Shown one piece after another: positions 25,004 to 34,128 of a stretch of 58,629 bases of DNA. The stretch comes from an uncultured Acetatifactor sp. Its GTDB lineage: Bacteria > Bacillota > Clostridia > Lachnospirales > Lachnospiraceae. Position numbers and translations under genes: made by a program. The notes below the pieces were generated by a model. The model was not told the DNA's origin. It was given only the letters and a program-made list of their open reading frames with translations, and did not search any database. Positions within the stretch are counted from its first letter, which is position 1; each line of letters begins with the position of its first letter. The stretch lies in NCBI GenBank assembly GCA_949840885.1, contig CATKYJ010000028.1, positions 1 to 58,629 of the forward strand, written 5' to 3'.

Positions 25004-25834
25004 ATGAAGCATTTTCTGATTTATACAAACCGGCATAAGGACAGAGAACTGGTTACCACCAGACGCATCTGCAATTTTTTGAAGCTAAAGGGCATGCGCG
25101 CCACGGTCATGGCACAGGAAGAGGCGGAACTTTCCGCCCCTGCGGACGTGGACTGTATGATCGTCCTGGGCGGGGACGGTACCGTGCTGCAGGCCGCCAG
25201 GCTGGCAAAGAAGCTGCGCGTTCCCATCATCGGCGTGAATCTGGGCACATTGGGATACCTGGCCGAGGTGGAGGTCCAGAATCTGGAGGAGTCCCTGGAA
25301 CGGCTGCTTGCCGGGGACTATGTCCGGGAGAGCCGCATGATGCTGAAAGGCAGAGCCGTTTTTGCGGACGGCAGAAAAGAGCAGGGGTGGGCGCTGAACG
25401 ATATTGTCATATCCCGCAGCGGTCCCCTGCAGATCATCCGATTCAATATCTTCGTAAACGGACAGTTCCTGAATGACTACAGTGCTGACGGCGTGATTGT
25501 CACTACCCCTACAGGATCTACGGGATACAATCTGTCCGCAGGAGGGCCGTTGGTGGAGCCCGGCGCAAAGCTGATCATGCTGACCCCGATCTGTCCCCAT
25601 TCCCTGAATCAGAGGAGCATCGTGCTCTCCCCGGAGGACGTGATCGACATCGAGATACCAAAGCGAAACGAGGGCGGAGCCTGGATCATGGAGGCAAGCT
25701 TTGACGGCAGCCTCGTGATTCCCCTGCAGACGGGCGACAGGCTGCGGATCATGAGGTCCGAGGAGACCACGGAATTCCTAAGGCTCAACCAAGTCAGTTT
25801 CCTGGAGGTGCTCCACCGAAAGATGAAAGAATAG
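25004..25834 (+). CDS. nadK: NAD kinase
   Basis: The 276-residue protein phosphorylates NAD to NADP. The family motifs GGDGTVLQAAR, GVNLGTLGYLAEVE and TPTGSTGYNLSAGGP are present. GGAGG lies 7 nt before the ATG. The 212-nt gap after tlyA has an open frame (24778-25038) that overlaps both genes and resembles no protein I know, so I treat the gap as non-coding. Confidence 0.95.
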   Translation: MKHFLIYTNRHKDRELVTTRRICNFLKLKGMRATVMAQEEAELSAPADVDCMIVLGGDGTVLQAARLAKKLRVPIIGVNLGTLGYLAEVEVQNLEESLERLLAGDYVRESRMMLKGRAVFADGRKEQGWALNDIVISRSGPLQIIRFNIFVNGQFLNDYSADGVIVTTPTGSTGYNLSAGGPLVEPGAKLIMLTPICPHSLNQRSIVLSPEDVIDIEIPKRNEGGAWIMEASFDGSLVIPLQTGDRLRIMRSEETTEFLRLNQVSFLEVLHRKMKE

Positions 25835-25907
25835 CCATAAAGACGAGAGCGCACGCACAAAAGGGAAAAGGAATACACTGAAAGGAATAAGAATACGCCT
25901 AAGGAAT

Positions 25908-26017
25908 ACTCACGAGCGATAAAGCTAGCCGCCGGTTTATAGCATCTGAAGCTCGTGAGTCGGGTGAAAATGGAAGAAGAGCATTCCATGGCAAATATTA
26001 GCGACCGTCAGTATAAA
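25908..26017 (+). promoter_or_regulatory. Repeated structured leader element, copy 2
   Basis: This is the best-formed copy. ACTCACGAGC (25908-25917) pairs perfectly with GCTCGTGAGT (25951-25960), and inside it GATAAA faces TTTATA. An ATGGAA/TTCCAT hairpin and a short reading frame (ATG at 25988, MANISDRQYK...) follow, and that frame runs on in phase into argR. Confidence 0.7.
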
Positions 26018-26044
26018 TCGCGGATTTGGGAGGACAGGGGAAAA

Positions 26045-26494
26045 ATGAAAGGAAACAGGCATGAGAGGGTGCTTGAAATCATTCGAAAGTACGAGGTGGG
26101 AACCCAGGAGGAACTGGCGGCGCTGCTGCGGGAGGCGGGCTTTGCCGTGACCCAGGCCACGGTTTCCAGGGACATCCGGGAACTGAAGCTGTCCAAGGTG
26201 CCCCGGCCGGACGGCGGGCAGAAATATGTGTCGCTGGACCAGGAGGAAGGGCAGCAGGGAGACCGCTATGTCCGGGTGCTCCACGATGCCTTTTCCTCTA
26301 TGGCCGCGGCACAGAATCTCCTGGTGATGAAGACCGTGTCCGGCATGGCCATGGCTGCGGCGACCGCGCTGGACGCCCTGAAATTTCCGGAGGTGGTGGG
26401 CTGCATTGCCGGGGACGACACCATATTCGTGGCGACTCATACCCAGGAGGAGGCAAAGGTGCTGATGGATAGGATTCAGGCTATTATAGCGTAA
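26045..26494 (+). CDS. argR: Arginine repressor
   Basis: The 149-residue protein has the ArgR/AhrC winged-helix N-terminus (RHERVLEIIRKYEVGTQEELAALL, VTQATVSRDIRELKL) and the arginine-binding hexamer domain with GCIAGDDTIFVATHT. I take the ATG at 26045, which matches family starts and has GGAGG and AGGGG upstream. The frame is open further up: an ATG at 25988 within leader element copy 2 would add 19 residues. The gene sits between nadK and recN, as in other Firmicutes. Confidence 0.93.
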   Translation: MKGNRHERVLEIIRKYEVGTQEELAALLREAGFAVTQATVSRDIRELKLSKVPRPDGGQKYVSLDQEEGQQGDRYVRVLHDAFSSMAAAQNLLVMKTVSGMAMAAATALDALKFPEVVGCIAGDDTIFVATHTQEEAKVLMDRIQAIIA

Positions 26495-26510
26495 ATGGCT
26501 TTATTTCATG

Positions 26511-26628
26511 CAGAAAGCGCCGAATGGCATAAGTGCTGCGGATGTTGTGCCCATGGTATTATGACCTTATTCAGGACAGAAAATGCCGAATGACATAAAT
26601 ACTATGCACGATACTGCGCACATGATTA
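26511..26628 (+). repeat. Imperfect tandem duplication upstream of recN
   Basis: About 50 nt starting with CAGAAAGCGCCGAATGGCAT at 26511 recur in diverged form at 26577 (CAGAAAATGCCGAATGACAT), a 66-nt period. The unit includes TTATGACCTTATTC. It lies in the 243-nt argR-recN gap, probably the recN upstream region. No LexA box was recognised. Confidence 0.5.
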
Positions 26629-26737
26629 CAAGACTTGAGAGGCAGATGTGGCGGAGAGGGGAAAGCTGACGGGGACGCCCCTGTTTTGGGAAGGGCAGGG
26701 GAGCGCTCCGGGCGGGTGGCCTGAAAGGAGAAAGAAA

Positions 26738-28426
26738 ATGCTGCTAAGCTTACATGTGAAGAATCTGGCATTGATGGAAGAGACGGAGGTGGAGTTCGGC
26801 CCCGGCCTGAACATCCTGACAGGGGAGACCGGCGCGGGCAAGTCCCTCTTAATCGGCAGCGTAACCCTGGCCCTGGGGGGAAAATTCGAGCGGGAGATGC
26901 TGCGCAAGGGGGCGGACAGCGCCCTGGTGGAACTGGTCTTTACAGGGGACGAGAGAGTGCGGGGAAAGCTTGCGGAACTGGATTTGGAGCCGGAAGAAGA
27001 CGATACAGTCATCATTAGCAGGAAACTCAGCGTGGGAAAGAACGTGTACCGGGTAAACGGCGAGACAGTGACCGCAAAGCAGGTAAAGGAACTGGCGGAG
27101 CTTCTCATCGACATCCACGGCCAGCATGAGCACCAGTCCCTGCTGCACAAGAAAAAGCATATGGAGATTCTGGACGCCTACTGCGGCGGGAAGCTTCGGG
27201 AGGAGGCAGAGGAGGTGGAGGCAGCCTACCGGGAATGCCGCGACCTGGAAAGGGCTTTGGAGGAAGAAGCCATGGACGAGGAAGCCAAGGCTAAGGAACA
27301 GGCCCTGGCGCAGTTCGAACTTCAGGAGATTGAGCAGGCCCATCTGGTGCCCGGCGAGGACGAGGAGCTGGAGCAGCGCTATCGTCTCATGGTGAACAGC
27401 AAAAGGATAACCGAAAATCTGTCCGAAAGCTATCAATATACAGGTAATGACTCGGAAAACGGAGCCGGAGCCGCGCTAAGCCGCGCCCTGCGCGCCCTGC
27501 GCAGCGTGTCGGGACTGGACGGCCGCCTGGAGGAGATGGAGGGCCAGCTTTCGGAAATCGATAATCTGCTGGCGGACTATAACCGGGATCTGGCGGAATA
27601 CATGGCCGACTGCGAATTCGACGATGCGGATTTCGCCGCTGTGGAGGAACGGCTGAATCTCCTAAACCACCTAAAGGAAAAATACGGCGGCACCATAGAG
27701 GCAGTGACTGCCTATGGGGAGGACAGGCAGAAAGTGCTGGACAAGCTTATGGACTACGATGCTTATATGCAGGGGTTAAACGAGAAGCTTAAGGCTGCCG
27801 AAAAGCGACTTACCTCAGCATGCGGCAGGCTATCCAAAATCCGCCGGAAGAATGCAGCGGTGCTGACCGGACAGCTTAAGGAAGCCCTGGTGCATCTGAA
27901 TTTCGCAACAGTGGAGTTTGAAATCGCCGTAGAGCCGGCAAAGACTGTCACGGCAAAGGGCAGCGATGATGTGGAATTTCTGATTTCCACCAATCCCGGC
28001 GAGGGGCTCAAGCCCTTAAGCCAGGTGGCCAGCGGCGGCGAACTCTCCCGGGTCATGCTGGCCATAAAGACCGTGCTGGCCGGCAGGGACGACATCGATA
28101 CCCTGATTTTTGACGAAATCGATACGGGCATCAGCGGCAGGACAGCCTGGCGGGTCTCCGAGCAGCTGGACACAGTGGCCCATGCCCACCAGGTACTCTG
28201 CATCACCCATCTGCCCCAGATTGCCGCCATGGCGGACAGGCATTTCGTCATTGAAAAAAGCAGTACCCGGGACAACACCATTACGGACATCCGCCTGCTG
28301 GAAGAGGAGGAGAGTCTAGGGGAGCTGGCAAGGCTTCTGGGAAGCGACACACTGACCCCGGCTGCCCTTTCAAATGCAAAGGAAATGCGGCTCCAGGCGG
28401 CCGCCCACAAGACCCGGTCTTTTTAA
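26738..28426 (+). CDS. recN: DNA repair protein RecN
   Basis: The 562-residue SMC-like ATPase acts in double-strand-break repair. Walker A is GETGAGKSLL near residue 30. A coiled-coil middle follows (Glu/Ala/Leu-rich, about 150-360), then the ABC signature ASGGELSRVMLAIK and Walker B FDEIDTGISGRTA. The start is ATG 26738 with AAGGAG 7 nt upstream. Confidence 0.95.
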   Translation: MLLSLHVKNLALMEETEVEFGPGLNILTGETGAGKSLLIGSVTLALGGKFEREMLRKGADSALVELVFTGDERVRGKLAELDLEPEEDDTVIISRKLSVGKNVYRVNGETVTAKQVKELAELLIDIHGQHEHQSLLHKKKHMEILDAYCGGKLREEAEEVEAAYRECRDLERALEEEAMDEEAKAKEQALAQFELQEIEQAHLVPGEDEELEQRYRLMVNSKRITENLSESYQYTGNDSENGAGAALSRALRALRSVSGLDGRLEEMEGQLSEIDNLLADYNRDLAEYMADCEFDDADFAAVEERLNLLNHLKEKYGGTIEAVTAYGEDRQKVLDKLMDYDAYMQGLNEKLKAAEKRLTSACGRLSKIRRKNAAVLTGQLKEALVHLNFATVEFEIAVEPAKTVTAKGSDDVEFLISTNPGEGLKPLSQVASGGELSRVMLAIKTVLAGRDDIDTLIFDEIDTGISGRTAWRVSEQLDTVAHAHQVLCITHLPQIAAMADRHFVIEKSSTRDNTITDIRLLEEEESLGELARLLGSDTLTPAALSNAKEMRLQAAAHKTRSF

Positions 28427-28478
28427 AATTTTTATGAATCTGTTTTGTGCTTCTTTTCGAAAATACCAAAAGCTGTCG

Positions 28479-28508
28479 GAATGAAACAGAAAAAAATCTC
28501 ACATACTA
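28479..28508 (+). promoter_or_regulatory. Candidate sigma-G promoter of spoIVB
   Basis: GAATG, an exact 18-nt gap, then CATACTA. This matches the forespore sigma-G pattern (GNATR-N18-CATNNTA), and spoIVB is a sigma-G gene in B. subtilis. Confidence 0.6.
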
Positions 28509-28514
28509 TACACG

Positions 28515-28539
28515 AAAAAGACTCCCTGAGGGTCTTTTT
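28515..28539. terminator. Bidirectional terminator-like hairpin
   Basis: AAAAAGAC pairs perfectly with GTCTTTTT around a 9-nt loop that can add C-G pairs. It can end recN transcription, but it lies at or just after the predicted spoIVB transcription start and so also forms the first part of the spoIVB leader. Confidence 0.7.
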
Positions 28540-28580
28540 GTGTGGGCAAAAAACGGCGATTCAGATGGGAGTATGTGGAT

Positions 28581-30020
28581 ATGGGACAGAAAGGCAAGGG
28601 GAACATAGAGGATATAGAAGAGATCAGAAAGAAAGCGGCGCAGCACAAGGAAGACATTGTGCAGTACAGAAGAAGCATTGCGGGGCAGGCCGATGGCGTG
28701 AAAGAAAGGGCGGGACAGGATATGGTAGTCCTGCTGCAGAACTGGAAAAGGAGGCTGCGGCGGTACAGAATTTACCGCCTTTGTCTGAGTTTTTCGCTGG
28801 CGGCAAGCTGTATGGCCCTGCTGGCCATGCTGTACTACCAGATCGACAGAAGCATTCCTTCCATTATCAATGTGCGCGCAGGTGAGGAGGAATCCATTCA
28901 TCTGGGCGTGCCTGCCAGAGGGGAAATTGTCAGCGTAAGCGACCAGGGAACCAGCAATATCCCCCAGGGAGCGGTGGACATAGATTTGAGCAAGACCTTT
29001 ACTTTAAAGACGGCCATGAAGTCAAACTACCAGATGCAGGTCAGGCTCTTTGGATTCATTACCCTGAAAAATGTAAATATTCAGGTCATTGAAGACCAGG
29101 ATCTGATTCCCGTGGGCACGCCCATCGGCATCTATGTAAAGACGGACGGCGTCCTGGTAGTGGGGACAGGAGAATTCCAGGGGCCGGACGGCGTCAGTTA
29201 TTCCCCGGGGAAATACATCCTGAAATCCGGCGACTATGTCCGCAAGATAGGCGGCCAGGCGGTGACGGAAAAGGACGATTTCATACAGCGCGTTAAGGAT
29301 AGCGGCGGGCAGCCCGTAGTCCTGACCATAGAAAGGGACGGCGAGCTTATGGATGTGGAACTTACTCCCGCAAGGGACGCCACAGGCGACTACAAAATCG
29401 GCGTCTGGGTTCGGGACAACGCCCAGGGAGTGGGCACCATGACATACATTGACAATCAGGGGAACTTCGGCGCCCTGGGACACGGAATCACCGATGTGGA
29501 CACCAGCACCCTGATGCACATGGAGGGAGGCACCCTCTACCAGACCGATATCGTGGACATCCACAAAGGTTCCTCCGGAAATCCCGGCGAGATGACAGGA
29601 ATGATCATCTACTCCGATGAGCGTATCCTGGGGGAGATCACGGACAACAGCAACCAGGGGATATTCGGCACCTGCAACCAGAGAGCCCTGGAGATGGGAG
29701 TAAGGGAACCCCTGCCCATCGGCCTGAAGCAGGAGATTAAGACCGGTCCGGCACAGATCCTGTGCACCGTAGACGGAGAGACCAGGTACTATGACATAGA
29801 GATTACGGCAGTACACTTAGACCACGACAATGTAAACCGGGGCATAGAGCTTAAGGTTACAGACCCAAAGCTTTTGGCGCTCACCGGGGGGATCGTCCAG
29901 GGCATGAGCGGCAGCCCCATCATCCAGAACGGGAAGTTCATCGGGGCTGTCACCCATGTGCTGGTGCAGGACTCGGCCAGGGGGTATGGGATTTTTATTG
30001 AGAATATGTTGGAGCATTGA
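28581..30020 (+). CDS. spoIVB: SpoIVB serine peptidase
   Basis: The 479-residue forespore protease (family S55) signals activation of mother-cell sigma-K. It has a short cytoplasmic N-terminus, one membrane helix at about 60-80, a PDZ domain at about 200-280 (SGDYVRKIGGQAV...VLTIERDGE) and the S55 domain with His301 (GALGHGITD) and Ser445 (GMSGSPII). The start is the ATG at 28581 with GGGAG upstream; an in-frame GTG lies at 28542. The last 118 nt recur downstream at 34011. spo0A, the usual downstream neighbour in Firmicutes, is not there. Confidence 0.94.
   Translation: MGQKGKGNIEDIEEIRKKAAQHKEDIVQYRRSIAGQADGVKERAGQDMVVLLQNWKRRLRRYRIYRLCLSFSLAASCMALLAMLYYQIDRSIPSIINVRAGEEESIHLGVPARGEIVSVSDQGTSNIPQGAVDIDLSKTFTLKTAMKSNYQMQVRLFGFITLKNVNIQVIEDQDLIPVGTPIGIYVKTDGVLVVGTGEFQGPDGVSYSPGKYILKSGDYVRKIGGQAVTEKDDFIQRVKDSGGQPVVLTIERDGELMDVELTPARDATGDYKIGVWVRDNAQGVGTMTYIDNQGNFGALGHGITDVDTSTLMHMEGGTLYQTDIVDIHKGSSGNPGEMTGMIIYSDERILGEITDNSNQGIFGTCNQRALEMGVREPLPIGLKQEIKTGPAQILCTVDGETRYYDIEITAVHLDHDNVNRGIELKVTDPKLLALTGGIVQGMSGSPIIQNGKFIGAVTHVLVQDSARGYGIFIENMLEH
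29903..30020 (+). repeat. Direct repeat DR1 (3' end of spoIVB)
   Basis: These last 118 nt of spoIVB, including the codon of the catalytic serine, are repeated at 34011-34128 with one mismatch (29908 G, 34016 C). The last 33 nt recur at 35439-35470 with one T missing. The repeats bracket accessory DNA. Confidence 0.9.
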
Positions 30021-30147
30021 GAAAGGGAAGGTTTTGAGTACAAGTTAGATGCTTTTCAGGGGAGGTATCTACAGTATAATGATGTGTTTTGTTGTATAAA
30101 ATCAACAAAAATATTAAAGTGTCATATAACATTTTTGTATAGAATAC

Positions 30148-30176
30148 TTGACGAAGATTCTTAGAACATGTATAAT
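30148..30176 (+). promoter_or_regulatory. Promoter of the cas3 fragment
   Basis: TTGACG, a 17-nt spacer, then TATAAT, about 80 nt before the ATG, in an AT-rich stretch right after DR1. A strong sigma-A-type match. Confidence 0.7.
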
Positions 30177-30255
30177 TGCTTATCAACAACAAAAGTTTTA
30201 TTAAAATTTTATTTGTAATTCAGAGAAGTTAAAATAGCAGCAAAGAGGTCATTCT

Positions 30256-32292
30256 ATGAGGGAGTGCTATTATGCAAGAAGCGCGAATGTTTTCGGGGAA
30301 AAGGAGACTCTTGAGCATCATGCGCAGCGCGCCAGCAAATTGTGTGGCGAATTTTTAAAACCAATAGGTTATACTGAAATCGGAGCGATTCTAGGAGGAC
30401 TGCATGATTTTGGGAAAGCAAGCGAGCGTTTTGCGGAGGTGCTGGAGGGGAAGCGGGTGCATGTGAACCATGCGTATCCGGGAGCGGCGCTGGTGTATTG
30501 GCAATATGGTCAAAAGAAAACAGCCAGGATGCTGGCAACTGTGATTACTGCACATCACAGCTGTCTGGACGGCAACTGTATTATGAGTCTGAAAGAATTG
30601 ATGCAGGGAACCGGAGCCGGGTATGACGAAGAAGGCAATCTTTTTTCGCTTTTTGGCATGGCAGAAATGAAAGAAGCTTTAGATGTGTTTCAGCGGGAAA
30701 ACCCTCATCTTATGGGGATAAAAATTTCAAAGCCCCTCCCGGATGAGGAGGATGCGGTTGCAGAAATGCTGTTGGCGCGTTTCCTGCTTTCTGCGTTGGC
30801 AGATGCAGATTACTCCGCCTCAGCGGAGCATTTTCAACCGGATTACCTGAAGACCCATACAGGACCGGCGCTGAATCCGGATGATGCTTTGGAACATCTT
30901 TTGCAGATACGAACTGAGAAACAAAAGCTTTCCAAATCCTCACCCATTCTGAATGCTCTTCGGGACCGGCTTTTCCAGGACTGCCTGCGTGCTGCGGAAT
31001 TGCAGCCGGGACTGTATACGCTGACAGCGCCTACCGGTCTAGGGAAGACCCTGAGCCTTTTGGCCTTTGCGGCAAAGCACTGTATAAGATATAGACAGAT
31101 GCGCAGGATTATTCTGATTCTTCCGTATCTTGCGATTATGGAGCAGAATGTGCGGGATTACAGGAGGATTCTCCCGGAACTGTTGGAGAGCCACAGTGCC
31201 GCAGTGTTGGACGAGGGGGCCAGGCTTTTGGCGGAGCGATGGGACGCTCCCTGTATTGTCACCACAAATGTAGGGTTTTTTGAACCCCTGTTTTCTGCCA
31301 GGCCGACGGACTGCAGGCATCTGCATCAGCTGGCGGGCAGTGTGATTGTTTTGGACGAAGCCCAGTCTTTGCCGCCTGATTTGTTGGAGGCTACACTGCG
31401 GACGGTGAATCTGCTCTGTGCGCAGTACGGTTGTACTGTAGTGTTCTCTACGGCCACGCAGCCGTCTTTTCAACATCTGCCTGGTTTGGAATGGAAACCA
31501 ACGGAAATTGTGCCCAATCCGGACAGGCTGTTTCAGGCTACAAGGCGCGTTACATATGACTGGCGGATGGAGGAGCAGGTCTCCTACAGACAGATTGCGG
31601 ATGAGCTGATTTCCCATAGACAGGGATGTGTAATCGTCAACTTGCGGGCACACGCGGAAAAACTTTTTCATATTTTGGAAGAAATCGTATCAGATGCTGA
31701 GTCGGACGGGATTTTTTATCTGACCAGCGACTTGTGCGGGGCGCATAGAATCAAAGTTTTGGAGGAGATAAAGGAACGGCTTGCGGAAGGAAGATTATGC
31801 TATCTGGTGGCAAGCCAGTGCATTGAGGCGGGTGTGGATTTGGACTTTCCCATAATTTACCGGGCACTGGCGCCTTTGGAATCAATCATTCAGGCAGCGG
31901 GCAGATGCAATCGAAACGGGGACAGCGCGGACGGCCAGGTGATTGTTTTTCTTCCGGCGGAAGAACGTTTGTATCCTCCTGGCGGGTATTATCAGAGTGC
32001 CGCTCTCTGCGTAAAGACACTGGCTTCCCGGCATCCCATTGATTGCTTTGACTTAAAGCATATGGAAGAATACTACGAAATCCTGTATTCCAATGGGGAT
32101 GGGGATAAGGAAAAGCTGAAAAAGGCATTGGAAGACAGAGACTATCGGAAAGTGCAGGAAGCATATAAACTGATTGAATCCAAGGGCGTACAGGTAATTG
32201 TCCCCTGGAAAGAGGAAATGAAGCTGTTTGATTCTCTTCAGGAAGAATATAGAAAAAATGGACTGACCCGGGATTTGATAAGACGCATTTGA
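30256..32292 (+). pseudogene. cas3: CRISPR-associated Cas3 (type I-C-like), C-terminally truncated
   Basis: The 678-residue protein joins an HD nuclease domain to a superfamily 2 helicase. HD residues are His21/22, HD at 50-51, His72 and His100/101. Walker A is APTGLGKT at 258-265, motif II is DEAQ at 367-370, and AAGRCNRNG is motif VI. The order HD-helicase and the array repeat type fit type I-C. The frame stops soon after LTRDLIRRI, short of the usual I-C C-terminal domain, and the CRISPR repeats begin 16 nt later. The cas5, cas8c, cas7, cas4, cas1 and cas2 genes that should lie between are missing. A single deletion from the end of cas3 into the array explains this. Nuclease and helicase parts could still fold. 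Confidence 0.85.
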
Positions 32293-32308
32293 CACCCTGC
32301 GGCGCTAT

Positions 32309-32468
32309 GATGCCCCTCATACAGGGGCGAGAATTGAAACATTCTGGAGCCTGATAAGATGAGCCGGCTTGTAGATGCCCCTAGTACAGGGGTGAGAATT
32401 GAAACGAATGAAGATTTTATAGGAAGTGAGCAGAGTGATTGGGTGCCCCTGTGCAGGGAATGATGTGA
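32309..32468 (+). CRISPR. Decayed mini CRISPR array, two repeats plus a partial third
   Basis: Repeat 1 (32309-32340) and repeat 2 (32374-32405) are 32 nt, begin GATGCCCCT, contain a CCCCT/AGGGG stem and end in GAGAATTGAAAC, as in type I-C arrays. They differ at a few positions. The spacer between them is 33 nt (32341-32373). A second spacer-like stretch of about 36 nt leads to a degenerate third repeat from 32442 (GTGCCCCTGTGCAGGG) that has lost its GAATTGAAAC end. No adaptation genes are present. Confidence 0.8.
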
Positions 32469-32526
32469 ATATTTTTCTGGCATTGATCAATGTTAATAAT
32501 ATAGAGAAAAGAAGAGGTGATGTTTA

Positions 32527-33975
32527 ATGACAATAGAAGAAATCATGTCCGGAGAATCAGGATATCTCGAATTCAAGCAGATGGTACCTGAAAAAAGCGA
32601 AACCTACATGAAAACGGTAATCGCGTTTGCAAACGGCAGCGGCGGAAGAATTGTATTCGGTGTGGAAAACGGCACACTGAATGTAGTTGGAATCAAGCAG
32701 GAAAATGTCTTTTCCCTTATGGACGGGATTACTTCGGCGATATGTGACAGCTGTACGCCGATGATTACCCCTATTGTGACATTGGCCTCCATTGAGGAAA
32801 AAGTAGTGATTGTCGTGAACATAATGCCAGGAGGCAAGCGACCATATTATCTTACCTCAAAGGGAAAGGAAAAGGGGACTTATATCCGAGTGTCCGGAAC
32901 TACTAGGCCAGCAGATTCTTTTGTGATAAAAGAACTTGAATTTGAAGGGGCTAACCGTTGCTTCGATCAGACCTATGCAGCACCTGAGGAGAGCGTAACG
33001 GAGGATGAGATTAATTGTTTGTGTAACAGGATGTATCAATATGCGGTAGAACATTGTAGGTCAGAGGAGGCCGCGGAGAGAGTCCATCGCCCAACCAGAC
33101 AGAATCTGCTCAGCTGGGGTTTTTTGGTAAAAAAGGGAGACAAATATTACCCAACCAATGCGTTTCTGCTTATGACATGCAACTCGCTTCCTCAGGCAAC
33201 AATCCAATGTGCTGTATTCAAGGGAACGGAAAGGGATGTCTTTATCGACCGGAAAGAATATGACGGAGATATTGTGGCGCAGTTGGATGCAGCCTATGAG
33301 TATGTCCTGCGAAATATCAATATGGGTTCGGAAATCAATGGATTATACCGAACAGACATATACGAACTTCCGACAGATTGTATCAGGGAAATGATCTGCA
33401 ATGCCGTGGCTCATCGCAGCTATCTACACCCATCAAGCATTCAGGTGGCAGTGTATGATAACCGGGTGGAAGTGACTTCTCCGGGGATGCTGTTTGGAAG
33501 TCTGAGATTGCAGGATATCAGAGAAGGTATTTCTATACCCAGGAATCGCGCACTGGTGTATGCATTTACGTATATGAATATTATGGAGCACTGGGGAAGC
33601 GGGATTCCGAGGATTATCAGGCGGTGTAAGGAACTTGGGCTGGAAGAGCCAGAGTTACTGGAAATTGCTGGGAACTTCCGCATCAATCTATTTCGGTATC
33701 CTGATAAGACGCGGATTGGAAAAAGTACGGATAAAGTAACGGAAAGTACGGAAAAGTACGGAAAAGTACGGATAAAAAGTACGGATAAAATGAATGACAA
33801 TCGTAAAAAGATAATTCAATATATAGAAGAGAGAGGAATAATAACAAATAGAGAAGTCCAGAATCTGCTGAATGTGAAAGATTCTCGTGCCTTGAAGATT
33901 TTGAAAGAAATGGTTGAGGACGGAATATTGAAAAAAGAAGGGAGATTAAGGGGAAGCTGTTACAAATTGAAATAA
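32527..33975 (+). CDS. AlbA_2/ATPase-type transcriptional regulator
   Basis: The 482-residue protein begins with a Schlafen AlbA_2 domain (about 5-125: ESGYLEFKQ, IAFANGSGGRIVFGVE, KGTYIRVSGTTRPAD). A HATPase_c_4-like region follows (about 280-390: IREMICNAVAHRSY, IQVAVYDNRVEVTSPG, EHWGSGIPRI), and a C-terminal winged helix (about 425-480: NREVQNLLNVKDSRALKILK). Such proteins are common on accessory DNA and are thought to act as DNA-binding regulators. A Lys/Ser/Thr-rich linker at about 398-420 is encoded by simple repeats. It lies between the CRISPR remnant and DR2, so it moved with them. Confidence 0.8.
   Translation: MTIEEIMSGESGYLEFKQMVPEKSETYMKTVIAFANGSGGRIVFGVENGTLNVVGIKQENVFSLMDGITSAICDSCTPMITPIVTLASIEEKVVIVVNIMPGGKRPYYLTSKGKEKGTYIRVSGTTRPADSFVIKELEFEGANRCFDQTYAAPEESVTEDEINCLCNRMYQYAVEHCRSEEAAERVHRPTRQNLLSWGFLVKKGDKYYPTNAFLLMTCNSLPQATIQCAVFKGTERDVFIDRKEYDGDIVAQLDAAYEYVLRNINMGSEINGLYRTDIYELPTDCIREMICNAVAHRSYLHPSSIQVAVYDNRVEVTSPGMLFGSLRLQDIREGISIPRNRALVYAFTYMNIMEHWGSGIPRIIRRCKELGLEEPELLEIAGNFRINLFRYPDKTRIGKSTDKVTESTEKYGKVRIKSTDKMNDNRKKIIQYIEERGIITNREVQNLLNVKDSRALKILKEMVEDGILKKEGRLRGSCYKLK
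33718..33788 (+). repeat. In-frame simple repeat in the regulator gene
   Basis: The unit AAAAGTACGG (and AAAGTACGGATAA variants) recurs about six times. The units are not all multiples of three, so slippage here could shift the frame and remove the C-terminal winged helix. Confidence 0.7.
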
Positions 33976-34010
33976 TCTGTCAAAGTAGTTTGTCCTTTTC
34001 TTGACACATT

Positions 34011-34128
34011 CATGACCGGCAGCCCCATCATCCAGAACGGGAAGTTCATCGGGGCTGTCACCCATGTGCTGGTGCAGGACTCGGCCAGGGGGTATGGGAT
34101 TTTTATTGAGAATATGTTGGAGCATTGA
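34011..34128 (+). repeat. Direct repeat DR2 (copy of spoIVB 3' end)
   Basis: An almost exact 118-nt copy of 29903-30020, including the spoIVB stop codon. It is not in a functional reading context. It marks the right edge of the cas3/CRISPR/AlbA segment. Confidence 0.9.

Noticed and set aside
24778..25038. 86-codon frame between tlyA and nadK
   Set aside because: It overlaps both neighbours, lacks a ribosome site and has no similarity I can see.
26511..26640. Upstream duplication of recN considered as a LexA/SOS operator pair
   Set aside because: No GAAC...GTTC-type palindrome is present in either unit.
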